A stretch of 64,000 bases of DNA from Winogradskyella sp. UBA3174 (lineage in GTDB: Bacteria > Bacteroidota > Bacteroidia > Flavobacteriales > Flavobacteriaceae), in assembly GCF_002364335.1 (NCBI RefSeq), contig NZ_DEXW01000043.1, positions 19,290 to 83,289 on the forward strand, given 5' to 3'. How positions within the stretch are numbered: position 1 is the stretch's first letter; every line of letters begins with the position of its first letter. Below, one piece after another: positions 26,646-35,084 of this stretch. The notes beneath the pieces are model-generated. The model was not told the origin of the DNA and searched no databases. It saw nothing but the letters and a program-made list of their open reading frames with translations. The position numbers and the translations under genes were made by a program.

Positions 26646-27925
26646 TCATAAATCAAATACCCTTTACGCATTTTTTTATAAGCATCTAAACCGTCTTGCC
26701 AACTTTCTCTAATTTCTGCTTCACTAAGTCCAGATTCAATTTGTTGCTGTAATTTCGTGGTTCCTGCATGTTTAGTAAAGTTAGCGGTATTAAAAACCTT
26801 AGACTTATCAGTGGCATTATTATAAGCATCCATTATGTACTTTAGCGTAAAACGTCTATCTGCTTTTATCGAAGATAAATCAACACCATAGCAAACTTCA
26901 TCCTTATGTTTTGGATACTTAGCACCAAAGTTTGCAACAGGAGTATAACTAAATTGATAGTGATTCTTATCTAAAAATGGTGCGCCATAGCGTTGAAACT
27001 GAAATTCAGTACCTCTACCAGCATTAATGTTTGTGCCTTCAAGCAAACCTAAACTAGGATATAATATTATAGCTTTGTCGTTTGGTAAATTTGGAGAAGG
27101 TCTTATAGGTAAGCTATAAGTACTATCATGATTATAGTTTCTCATTTCAACAATAGTAATGTTACAAGTCATACCATTGTTTAACCAAGCTTCACCATTA
27201 ATCATTTTTGCATATTCACCAATTGTCATTCCATGGACTAGAGGAATAGAATGCATGCCTAAAAAACTACTATATTCTTTTTCTAAAACAGGACCATCAA
27301 TATAAGAGCCATTTGGGTTTGGACGATCTAAAATTAAAAGGGGTATATTATTTTCTGCACAAGCTTCCATTACATAGTGTAATGTAGAAATGTATGTGTA
27401 AAACCGTATACCAACATCTTGTATGTCAAAAATCATTATATCTAAACCTTTAAGCTTTGCATTGGTGGGTTTTTTATGTTTTCCATGCAGTGATAAAATA
27501 GGTAAATCTGTTTTGGTGTCTTTCCCATCTTTAACAAGTTCTCCTGCATCAGCATTACCTCTAAAACCATGCTCTGGAGAAAATACTTTTTTGATATCTA
27601 TATCTAGATTTAAGAGTGAATCTACTAAATGCGTATATGAAACTTCGTTTTTAGACGTCTCTGAAACGACAGCAATCTCTTTAAAAATCACAGAAGTCTG
27701 ATTCGCTACAACACCAACGCGCTTTCCTTGCAATAATGATAAATACTGTTCCGTTCTGTTTGCACCAACAATAATTGATTTGTAATACTGAACTTTATTA
27801 AAGATCTCATTAGAAGACTGCTTTTCAAGCTTCGAGCTTAAAACTTCCTGCTTCACCTGATTCCCACAAGAAATCGCTATTAAGACAAATAATAAAACTG
27901 TATTTTTGAAAACTTTAAAACGCAT
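26642..27925 (-). CDS. namZ: DUF1343 / NamZ-like exo-beta-N-acetylmuramidase lipoprotein
   Basis: This protein of 427 residues has a lipoprotein-type N-terminus with Cys in LFVLIAISCGNQ. DUF1343 landmarks appear in order: GKRVGVVANQTS near residue 68, KVFSPEHGFRGNADAGE, IMFDIQDVGIRFYTYISTL, ILDRPNPNGSYIDGPVLE, LVHGMTIGEYAKMINGE, ILYPSLGLLEGTNINAGRGT. NamZ (GH171) removes terminal N-acetylmuramic acid from peptidoglycan fragments, so a role in wall recycling is likely. The start codon is only eight bases from that of the divergent permease gene at 27934. Only the family assignment is read from sequence. Confidence 0.88.
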   Translation of the reverse strand: MRFKVFKNTVLLFVLIAISCGNQVKQEVLSSKLEKQSSNEIFNKVQYYKSIIVGANRTEQYLSLLQGKRVGVVANQTSVIFKEIAVVSETSKNEVSYTHLVDSLLNLDIDIKKVFSPEHGFRGNADAGELVKDGKDTKTDLPILSLHGKHKKPTNAKLKGLDIMIFDIQDVGIRFYTYISTLHYVMEACAENNIPLLILDRPNPNGSYIDGPVLEKEYSSFLGMHSIPLVHGMTIGEYAKMINGEAWLNNGMTCNITIVEMRNYNHDSTYSLPIRPSPNLPNDKAIILYPSLGLLEGTNINAGRGTEFQFQRYGAPFLDKNHYQFSYTPVANFGAKYPKHKDEVCYGVDLSSIKADRRFTLKYIMDAYNNATDKSKVFNTANFTKHAGTTKLQQQIESGLSEAEIRESWQDGLDAYKKMRKGYLIYD

Positions 27926-27933
27926 ATATAGGT

Positions 27934-29166
27934 TTGAATTTTGAGTTGTTTATAGCTAAACGCATTATTGGCAATAAAGCGTATAAAAGTAGTGTTTCAG
28001 CACCAATAATTAAAATTGGTATTGCTGCAATTGCTATTGGTGTTATTGTAATGCTTATCGCAATTGCTACTGGTTTAGGCCTGCAACAAAAAATTAGAGA
28101 TAAAGTTGTTGCATTTAATGGTCACATAGAAATTACCAACTACGACAATAATGCATCAGACGAATCTCTAGTTCCAATTTCTACCAATCAAGATTTTTAT
28201 CCAAAATTTAATAACGTTGAGGGAGTTAAACATATTCAAGGTGTTGCCACTAAGTTTGCTATAATTCGTACAGAAACAGATTTTGAAGGTGTAGTTATAA
28301 AAGGTGTTGGAGCTGATTTTAATTGGGAGTATTTTGAAGAATTTTTAATAGATGGCCGTTTGCCTGATTTTACCCAACAACGCAACGAAGAAATTTTAAT
28401 TTCTAAGTATTTGGCTAATCGCTTAGGGTTTAAGGTTGGTGAAAAATTTCAGACCTTGTTCAGTGAAAATTTGAATAAATTACCACGACAACTTAACTAT
28501 GAAATTGTAGGTGTTTACAATTCAGGTTTTCAAGAATTAGACGAGAAATTTTGTTTAGCAGATTTAAGGCATATTCAGCGTCTCAATAAATGGCAAGCAG
28601 ACCAAGTTGGTAGTTTTGAACTTTTTATTAATGATTTTAGAGCTTTGCCCGAAACTTATGCAGCTGTCTATAAAGAAATCCCATCAGAGTTAGATGCCAC
28701 TCCAATAGATGAAAAATATAGTGCTATTTTTGAGTGGATTAAGATTTTTGATAATAATACCTATGGTATTATTGCCATTATGATTCTTGTTGCTGGCATT
28801 AATATGATTACCGCATTATTAGTTCTTATTTTGGAAAGAACCACTATGATTGGCGTTTTAAAAGCACTTGGAAGCTCTAATTGGACGATAAGAAAAGTCT
28901 TTCTATACAACGCCTCTTATCTTATCGGATTAGGTTTGTTTTGGGGAAACCTTATAGGATTAGGATTACTGTTTACTCAGAAGTATCTCAAGTTATTTCC
29001 ACTCAATCCAGATACCTACTATGTTACAGAAGCACCTGTTTATATTAGTTTAGATTATATATTAGTATTAAACATAGGTACTTTTATAGCGTGTCTACTT
29101 ATGTTGTTGATTCCTTCAGTAATTATTTCAAAAATTTCACCAGTTAAAGCGATTAGGTTTGATTAA
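27934..29166 (+). CDS. FtsX/LolE-type ABC transporter permease
   Basis: This protein of 410 residues starts with TTG (MNFELFIAKRIIGNKAYKSS). One transmembrane helix follows, near residues 25-50 (IGIAAIAIGVIVMLIAIATG), then a large periplasmic domain and a three-helix FtsX core. Clear landmarks are MITALLVLILERTTMIGVLK near residue 287, ALGSSNWTIRKVFLYNASYL, and the C-terminal ISKISPVKAIRFD. This is the LolC/E or MacB permease layout. The cognate ATPase is not adjacent. Lipoprotein export to the outer membrane is a likely function by family. Confidence 0.85.
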   Translation: MNFELFIAKRIIGNKAYKSSVSAPIIKIGIAAIAIGVIVMLIAIATGLGLQQKIRDKVVAFNGHIEITNYDNNASDESLVPISTNQDFYPKFNNVEGVKHIQGVATKFAIIRTETDFEGVVIKGVGADFNWEYFEEFLIDGRLPDFTQQRNEEILISKYLANRLGFKVGEKFQTLFSENLNKLPRQLNYEIVGVYNSGFQELDEKFCLADLRHIQRLNKWQADQVGSFELFINDFRALPETYAAVYKEIPSELDATPIDEKYSAIFEWIKIFDNNTYGIIAIMILVAGINMITALLVLILERTTMIGVLKALGSSNWTIRKVFLYNASYLIGLGLFWGNLIGLGLLFTQKYLKLFPLNPDTYYVTEAPVYISLDYILVLNIGTFIACLLMLLIPSVIISKISPVKAIRFD

Positions 29167-29224
29167 GCTTAGAGCTTTTAATAAACATAACTAACTTTTA
29201 AGTTTCAATTCTTTACAATTCACT

Positions 29225-29232
29225 TAAATTTG
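29225..29232 (+). promoter_or_regulatory. Putative -7 promoter element TAAATTTG upstream of cysteine synthase
   Basis: TAAATTTG fits TAnnTTTG and lies 103 bases before the cysteine synthase ATG, implying a leader of roughly 95 bases. That leader holds two hairpins: AGCCT/AGGCT (29257-29271, loop AAAAA) and a longer one at 29291-29317. Confidence 0.5.
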
Positions 29233-29290
29233 CAGCGAAAACAATACTATGAAACTAGCCTAAAAAAGGCTTAGTAATTAGGGGAATGTT

Positions 29291-29317
29291 TTAAAGGCGA
29301 ACATATTTCACCTTTAA
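29291..29317 (+). promoter_or_regulatory. Leader hairpin before cysteine synthase
   Basis: TTAAAGG (29291-29297) pairs with CCTTTAA (29311-29317), extended inward after one mismatch by GAA/TTC. It lies 18 bases before the ATG. It has no U-run, so it is more likely a translational or stability element than a terminator. It resembles no riboswitch I know. Confidence 0.4.
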
Positions 29318-29335
29318 AAATAATAATAAATTGAA

Positions 29336-30316
29336 ATGAACTATTCAGAAAATATATTAGGTACAATAGGGAACACACCAATGGTTAAAATGAACAAATT
29401 AGTGGAAGACTTACCTTGTTTAGTATTGGCTAAATACGAAACATTTAATCCAGGGAATTCTGTTAAAGATCGTATGGCATTGCAAATGATAGAAGATGCA
29501 GAAGCAGATGGTCGTCTAAAACCAGGAGGAACTATTATTGAAGGTACCTCTGGTAATACTGGTATGGGATTAGCTTTAGTTGCAGTGATAAAAGGTTATA
29601 AATGTATTTTTGTAATGGCAGATAAGCAATCTCAAGAAAAGGTAGATATTATGCGTGCTGTAGGTGCAGAAGTTATTGTTTGCCCAACAGCAGTAGAGCC
29701 AGACGATCCTCGTAGTTATTATTCTGTATCTAAGCGTTTAGGTGAAGAAACTCCAAATTCTTGGTATGTAAATCAGTACGATAACCCTAGTAATTGCAAG
29801 GCACATTTTCAAAGTACAGGACCAGAAATTTGGGAACAGACTGATGGTAAAGTAACACATTTTGTTGTTGGAGTAGGAACTGGTGGCACTATCTCTGGTG
29901 TAGGGAGCTATTTGAAAATGAAAAATCCTAACGTTAAAATTTGGGGAGTAGATACTTATGGTTCAGTATTTAAAAAATACCATGAAACAGGTGAGTTTGA
30001 TGAGAATGAAATATATCCATACGTAACCGAAGGTATCGGTGAAGATATTTTACCTCTAAACGTAAATTTTGGTGTTATTGATGGTTTTACTAAAGTAACC
30101 GATAAAGATGCAGCGGTTTATACCCAAAGGCTGGCCAAAGAAGAGGCTATGTTTTTAGGTAATTCTGCAGGTGCTGCAATTAAAGGAGTTTTACAGTTAA
30201 AAGAGCATTTTAAACCAGAAGATGTTGTAGTAGTTTTATTTCACGATCATGGTAGTCGTTATGTAGGTAAAATGTTTAACGACGAATGGATGAAAGAAAT
30301 GGGTTATATAGATTAA
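29336..30316 (+). CDS. cysM: Cysteine synthase / O-acetylserine sulfhydrylase family (CysM-like)
   Basis: This fold-type II PLP enzyme of 326 residues begins YSENILGTIGNTPMVKMNKL. The PLP Lys is in NPGNSVKDRMA near residue 44, the phosphate/asparagine loop is GTSGNTGMGLALVA, GVGTGGTISGVGSYLK binds the PLP phosphate, and LGNSAGAAIKGVLQL is the C-terminal Ser region. It makes cysteine from O-acetylserine and sulfide; the bacterial cystathionine beta-synthase branch looks very similar. No cysE or sulfate-reduction genes are adjacent. The last four bases overlap the AraC-family gene on the other strand. A structured leader precedes it. Confidence 0.85.
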   Translation: MNYSENILGTIGNTPMVKMNKLVEDLPCLVLAKYETFNPGNSVKDRMALQMIEDAEADGRLKPGGTIIEGTSGNTGMGLALVAVIKGYKCIFVMADKQSQEKVDIMRAVGAEVIVCPTAVEPDDPRSYYSVSKRLGEETPNSWYVNQYDNPSNCKAHFQSTGPEIWEQTDGKVTHFVVGVGTGGTISGVGSYLKMKNPNVKIWGVDTYGSVFKKYHETGEFDENEIYPYVTEGIGEDILPLNVNFGVIDGFTKVTDKDAAVYTQRLAKEEAMFLGNSAGAAIKGVLQLKEHFKPEDVVVVLFHDHGSRYVGKMFNDEWMKEMGYID

Positions 30317-31152
30317 TCTCTTTTGTACTGTTTCGGTGTTACACCATATTTTGCCTTAAATGCTTGTATAAAGCTTGATAGGGTTTTATAACCAACCTCA
30401 TTATATACATCTGAAACTCTCTGTTTTTTTTGCAACAATAAATAGGCAGAATGCTCTAATCGTCTATCCAAAAACCATTTACTTGGTGACTCACTAAAGT
30501 GATTACTGAACGCTCTTTTAAAAGAAGAAATACTCATAAACGATAGAAAAGAGAGTTCTTTTAAACTTAACTTATTAAGTTTGTTTCTTTCTACGACACT
30601 TATAAATTTGTTTGTAATAGTAGCATTATCCATAAAGAATGAGGACATATATTCAGCACCTTTAGTGTTTATTAAATAAAGTATTAACTCTTCAAATTTA
30701 ACTTGTAACATCTTTTTTTGTGTACCCATAGTTAACTTACTAATCTCTAATAGACTTTTTACTATAGCATTGGTATAGTTATCATAATCAATAGGTGTAA
30801 CTGAGTGTGATTGTTCTTTTTTCTTTTTAAAAATGTTATGTTTTTTCATGAATTGTGAAATAGCTTCATCAGAAAAAAATAAAAGTATACTACGGTAATT
30901 CGCTTCGGAGGAAGATAGTTTTTCTGTCATTAGGCAGTGGTCTTTTTTAATGATTAAAAAACTCGAATTTTCGATATGAATAGGCGTATTTTCTGAAGTG
31001 ACTTCTTTAGCGCCTTCAACTAAAAAACTTATTACATTTTGAGTTAAGCTAATTTTCTGCTTAGTAGACGATTTGCTTGTATTATAAGCGAACACCTGAA
31101 TATCTAAGTTGTCATCTAGATTTAATGATTTAGGTAAGTAGTTAATATCCAT
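30313..31152 (-). CDS. AraC-family transcriptional regulator
   Basis: This protein of 279 residues has an N-terminal cupin-like sensing region (residues 1-150). The C-terminal double helix-turn-helix reads LSLKELSFLSFMSISSFKRA near residue 195 and RVSDVYNEVGYKTLSSFIQA near residue 248, ending KYGVTPKQYKRD, the classic AraC tail. It lies 97 bases downstream of the PEBP gene on the same strand and may be co-transcribed or regulate it. The effector is unknown. Confidence 0.88.
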   Translation of the reverse strand: MDINYLPKSLNLDDNLDIQVFAYNTSKSSTKQKISLTQNVISFLVEGAKEVTSENTPIHIENSSFLIIKKDHCLMTEKLSSSEANYRSILLFFSDEAISQFMKKHNIFKKKKEQSHSVTPIDYDNYTNAIVKSLLEISKLTMGTQKKMLQVKFEELILYLINTKGAEYMSSFFMDNATITNKFISVVERNKLNKLSLKELSFLSFMSISSFKRAFSNHFSESPSKWFLDRRLEHSAYLLLQKKQRVSDVYNEVGYKTLSSFIQAFKAKYGVTPKQYKRD

Positions 31153-31249
31153 TACCTAATAATTAATACGGAATCGAGTAAGTTATAAAAGTATAAAAAA
31201 GCATAAACTTAAAATACCTACGCTTTAATTTACTATTAAATGTGTGCCA

Positions 31250-31810
31250 TTATTTATCTTTCTTGCGCTGGTAATAATTGATAATGCTAGCTTTTGCTAA
31301 TGTGTTATTCCATAAATTATAGCCTACAATAGCTGCATTTGTATCTGCATTTAGACCCAGTTTGTCTGTCTTTAGTGCATAAATAGTTATTATGTATTGA
31401 TGTAAACTATGTCCTTTTGGTGGACAAGGACCACCATAGCCTTTAGAGCCATAATCTGTGATACTTTGTATAGCTCCCTCTGGTGTTAAGTTAAGGTTTA
31501 TGTTGCCAGCATTTGCAACTAATTGTGTCGCTGTTGTTGGAATGTCAAATAAGACCCAATGCCACCAACCACTGCCTGTTGGTGCATCTGGATCATACAT
31601 AGTAATAGCATAGCTTTTTGTGCCTTCTGGTGCATTAGCCCAAGATAGCTGTGGTGATTGATTGTCACCCGTACAGCCAAATCCGTTAAATTCTGTTATT
31701 TTGGTTGCTTCACCACCAAGGTCTGAGCTCTTTAGTGTAAAGGTGTTTTGTGCCGTTATTAAAGTTGATGTTAATAAAAATACTAATAAAGTAATTTGTA
31801 GTTTTTTTAT
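31250..31810 (-). CDS. YbhB/YbcL-type PEBP (Raf-kinase-inhibitor-like) exported protein; ATA start
   Basis: The first in-frame ATG on this strand is at 31600, but it falls inside the conserved motif AITMYDPDAPTGSGWWHW. The frame is open upstream to a stop at 31814-31816 and encodes a perfect signal peptide, KKLQITLLVFLLTSTLITAQ, followed by NTFTLKSSDLGGEATKITEF and GCTGDNQSPQLSWANAPEGT, a normal PEBP start. ATA at 31808-31810 stands exactly where the signal-peptide Met belongs. From it the protein is 186 residues, the usual length for the family. Known members bind phospholipids or small anions; the role in bacteria is unclear. The neighbour downstream is an AraC regulator. Confidence 0.8.
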   Translation of the reverse strand: MKKLQITLLVFLLTSTLITAQNTFTLKSSDLGGEATKITEFNGFGCTGDNQSPQLSWANAPEGTKSYAITMYDPDAPTGSGWWHWVLFDIPTTATQLVANAGNINLNLTPEGAIQSITDYGSKGYGGPCPPKGHSLHQYIITIYALKTDKLGLNADTNAAIVGYNLWNNTLAKASIINYYQRKKDK

Positions 31811-31984
31811 GATTTATAGATTTATATTCTATGCAAATTTATGTCTAATCTTTGCCTAAAAGTGTCTTCTTTGGCTCAAAAAGTGTCGAAAAGAGATCAA
31901 GTTCATTCTGTTATTTAGCAAGCCCTCTTTGCAATTAGGTCAATCAATTGTTTACCTTCGCCAAAAAGTAAGATACCTCTAATA

Positions 31985-33046
31985 ATGACTGATATAAAAG
32001 TAAATAAGCCTGTGCCATTTTTGTCTACAGAAAAAATGGCGATTTATAATCGAGCAGAAGATATTAAAAGTATTATAAAAGTTTTAGAGGCTGGTAATCC
32101 TGTACTCATAACAGAATTTTATAATAATGGTTCCGTATTACTTAAAGAATTACAACGCCATCTTAATAAAAAATTACCCAATGATACTTTTAAGGAGCAG
32201 CGCGCATATCGTGCAGCTTACCATAAGCTTTCTAATCTTATTATTATAGAGATTGAAGCATACCAGCTAGTTGTAAAGAAATCTCCAAACATAGGTTGGT
32301 TTTCAAAATTATATCCTGATACCAGTGATTTTTTATTGACATTTCCGCAAGTTCAAGGCTTAAATAGTGCTTGGCAATGGTATGAAAACGGTATTGCTAT
32401 TCCTGTATTGCGAAACAAAATTCATCCCTATTATGGTGTTTACTTCCCTACACGTTTTGAGCATTTAGAACTTTTTGATAATTGGATAAAACGTTATGAG
32501 GGTGCTAAAAAGAATGCTATAGATGTTGGTTTTGGTAGCGGTATATTGGCATTGCAAATGGTTAAATATGGCTTTCAAAAAGTATTTGGAACAGATACAA
32601 ACCCGAACGCTATTATTGGTTTAACAGAATCTATGGGTGACACAAAGATTTCTCGAAAAATTGAATTAGATTTTGGTTCACTCTTCGGAAAGTGGAATAA
32701 ACCAACTGAGTTAATCGTTTTCAATCCGCCTTGGTTACCAGAAACACGTCACTCAGAAAACTTAGACGAAGCTATTTATTACAACAAAAATTTATTTCCT
32801 GCTTTTTTTGAAGCAGCAAAAGAAATGCTTTTACCAGAGGGTAAGTTAGTACTCATCTTCTCTAATTTAGCTCAAATTACAGGTCTATCTAAGACGAATC
32901 CAATAGAGGAAGAATTAGCTGAAGGAGGGCGTTTTCAATTAGAACGTTGTTATAAGAAAAGTGTTAAGCGCGCTTCGGAAAAAACAAAACGCGATTTGCA
33001 TTGGCGTACAACAGAAGAAGTAGAGCTTTGGATTTTAACACATTAA
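31985..33046 (+). CDS. SAM-dependent methyltransferase with NPPW motif
   Basis: This protein of 353 residues has a C-terminal methyltransferase domain: AIDVGFGSGILALQMVKYGF near residue 178, FGTDTNPNAIIGL, and LIVFNPPWLPETRH near residue 238, then LLPEGKLVLIFSNLAQ. N/D-P-P-W/Y is the mark of methyltransferases acting on amide or exocyclic nitrogen (PrmA/PrmC/RsmC types). The N-terminal 170 residues are unfamiliar. A possible weak promoter (TTG 31929-31931, 21 bases, then TACCTTCG at 31953) precedes it. Protein, rRNA or small-molecule substrates are all possible. Confidence 0.75.
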   Translation: MTDIKVNKPVPFLSTEKMAIYNRAEDIKSIIKVLEAGNPVLITEFYNNGSVLLKELQRHLNKKLPNDTFKEQRAYRAAYHKLSNLIIIEIEAYQLVVKKSPNIGWFSKLYPDTSDFLLTFPQVQGLNSAWQWYENGIAIPVLRNKIHPYYGVYFPTRFEHLELFDNWIKRYEGAKKNAIDVGFGSGILALQMVKYGFQKVFGTDTNPNAIIGLTESMGDTKISRKIELDFGSLFGKWNKPTELIVFNPPWLPETRHSENLDEAIYYNKNLFPAFFEAAKEMLLPEGKLVLIFSNLAQITGLSKTNPIEEELAEGGRFQLERCYKKSVKRASEKTKRDLHWRTTEEVELWILTH

Positions 33047-33210
33047 TAGCTGTTTTTTCTTATTGTTACAGGGTAAATTTCTTTTAAATAAAGCAATTAT
33101 TTATTGTATTAGTTTTTTAGCCTCGCTCAAAGCAGGTGTTTATCTCTTAAAGTTATTAGGTGATACTAACGAGATAATCACTAAAAGTTAATCAAAACTT
33201 AGTGTCTAAA

Positions 33211-33241
33211 AAAGGTGAAATATAATATGTGCTTCACCTTT
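33211..33241 (-). terminator. Intrinsic terminator for the minus-strand pseudogene
   Basis: AAAGGTGAA (33211-33219) and TTCACCTTT (33233-33241) form a perfect 9-bp stem with a 13-base loop. Read on the minus strand it is followed by a run of T, so it would end the pseudogene transcript. The remaining bases of 33047-33210 show no gene; a degenerate palindrome around CTCAAAGCAGG lies at 33126-33136. Confidence 0.6.
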
Positions 33242-33268
33242 AATTTAAAATTACCGATAATTTTATTT

Positions 33269-33692
33269 TTAGTACAGCTTCAATGGGGTTTCAATATGTT
33301 CACCAATCTGAGGTAAAACGCTTGTTATAGAACTTGCATAGTTAACATCTTTAGAATAACTATGTTTGTTGGGTAGCCATTAATGTCAGTTAAAGAAAAT
33401 GAGGATGCTTCTGTGTCTTTTACGTCAGATTTGTTTAATTGTTCTGACATCATTTCCTTCTCTTCTTCTGAAGATTTTCTTAGCTGTATTTAGCTGTTGC
33501 CTTTATCTTTAGTTTTTGGTTTAGCATCCACTCAATACTATTCATTAATTTGCTAAACTTCTCGATGTTTATTGTTTTTCCGTCAACACCTTTAATTATA
33601 GTTTTTTTATTTATTTCTAAATTTTGCCCAGCAATAGTTTGTGCAGAGATAGCTATTAACAATACGATTAGTAGAAGTAATTTTTTTAATAT
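33269..33692 (-). pseudogene. Broken gene for a small exported protein
   Basis: The N-terminal part reads LKKLLLLIVLLIAISAQTIA from an ATA at 33690-33692, a clear signal peptide, and continues to AKYS with a stop at 33480. A shifted frame then gives IQLRKSSEEEKEMMSEQLNK, continuing SDVKDTEASSFSLTDINGYP, and a third gives SKDVNYASSITSVLPQIGEH with IETPLKLY and a stop at 33269-33271. The pieces follow each other without gaps, so this was one protein of about 135 residues now split by two frameshifts. A strong terminator lies just downstream on the same strand. I do not recognise the family. The ATA start may be part of the decay. Confidence 0.65.
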
Positions 33693-33956
33693 AAATGGTG
33701 TTTACTAATTAATCTTTTCCAAATATGAAATAAAATAGTAGAAACTACTAATTATTAAAGTTAACGAGTATTAATGACATATTTGTGTGATTAAAATAAA
33801 TATATTATTAACATAGGTTAATTTTTAAAGCTTTAAACACGTTATTTCAACTTTTTTCTTCTATAAATATCGATTACTTCAAAAAAAAGAATATCTTCAT
33901 TTAAATGCGTATTTATTCGATAAAGCGCATTTATCCCCTAATTGAAAGTTAACCTT

Positions 33957-35084
33957 ATGAAACTAGAACAGTTATCTCTTACACATACTAGATGGAGACA
34001 TTCAATATCTAAACTTGAGTTTTTACCTAATATTATCTTATTATTTGTATCCCCTTTATTTTTAGAAAAAAAGATATTAATATCAGAATTTATTCGACGT
34101 TTTCCTGAGGCTACAATTTTAGGTTGTTCTACAGCTGGGGAAATATCTGGAATTAATGTAATTGATGAATCTGTTTCGATGACAGCAATAAAGTTAGAGA
34201 AAACAGCTAGTAAACTAGTAAAAGTAGACGTAAAGTCTATGGATGATAGTTTTAATTCTGGTGTAGCCTTAGCTGAAAATCTACAAGCTCATAACCTTAA
34301 ACATGTTTTAGTATTTAGTGATGGCCTTAATGTAAATGGAGCAGATTTGGTTTCTGGTTTAAAAAGTATTTTGCCAGAAACAAGTATTACTGGTGGTTTA
34401 GCAGGGGATGGTCCAGATTTTAATGAAACATTTGTTATTGCAAATGGTTTAATTACCGATAGGATAATTGTAGGATTGGGTTTTTATGGGGATCATTTAA
34501 AAATTGGCTATAGCTCAAAAGGTGGTTGGGACAGTTTTGGAATTGACCGATTGGTTACCAAATCTGATAATAATATTTTGTTTGAGTTAGATGGTTTACC
34601 AGCCTTAGAGCTTTATAAATCATTTTTAGGAGATAATGCTAAGAACTTACCAAGTTCAGGTTTACTATTTCCCTTAAATATGCGCGTAAATGAACATGAC
34701 GCTCCTGTTGTAAGAACTATTTTGAGTGTAGATGAGGATAATCAAAGTTTAACCTTTGCTGGCAATATACCAGAAGGTGCGTTCGTAAGATTAATGAAAG
34801 CTAATGTAAATAGATTAATTTATGGAGCAGAAGATTCAGCAAGAAAGGCCTTTAATGCAACCAATGAAAATGCAGAATTAGCTATTTTAATTAGTTGTGT
34901 AGGGCGTAGATTAGTGCTTAAACAGTTGGTAGAAGAAGAAGTGGAAGTTGTTAGAGATATTATCGGTGACAAACCCAAAATTACGGGTTTCTATTCTTAT
35001 GGCGAAATCGCCCCTTTCGGTGAGTTTTCTCCTTGTGAACTGCACAACCAGACAATGACAATAACAACGTTATCTGAATGTTAG
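33957..35084 (+). CDS. FIST-domain sensory protein
   Basis: This protein of 375 residues is counted from ATG 33957 (MKLEQLSLTHTRWRHSISKL); an in-frame TTG at 33942 is the alternative. The FIST N domain has IILLFVSPLFLE, ATILGCSTAGEISG and HVLVFSDGLNVNGADLVSGL. The C domain has ITDRIIVGLGFYGDHLKIGY, EGAFVRLMKAN and ITGFYSYGEIAPFGE. FIST domains are proposed to bind small ligands such as amino acids and to feed two-component systems. The end overlaps the hybrid histidine kinase gene by seven bases, so the two almost surely form one sensory unit. Confidence 0.88.
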   Translation: MKLEQLSLTHTRWRHSISKLEFLPNIILLFVSPLFLEKKILISEFIRRFPEATILGCSTAGEISGINVIDESVSMTAIKLEKTASKLVKVDVKSMDDSFNSGVALAENLQAHNLKHVLVFSDGLNVNGADLVSGLKSILPETSITGGLAGDGPDFNETFVIANGLITDRIIVGLGFYGDHLKIGYSSKGGWDSFGIDRLVTKSDNNILFELDGLPALELYKSFLGDNAKNLPSSGLLFPLNMRVNEHDAPVVRTILSVDEDNQSLTFAGNIPEGAFVRLMKANVNRLIYGAEDSARKAFNATNENAELAILISCVGRRLVLKQLVEEEVEVVRDIIGDKPKITGFYSYGEIAPFGEFSPCELHNQTMTITTLSEC

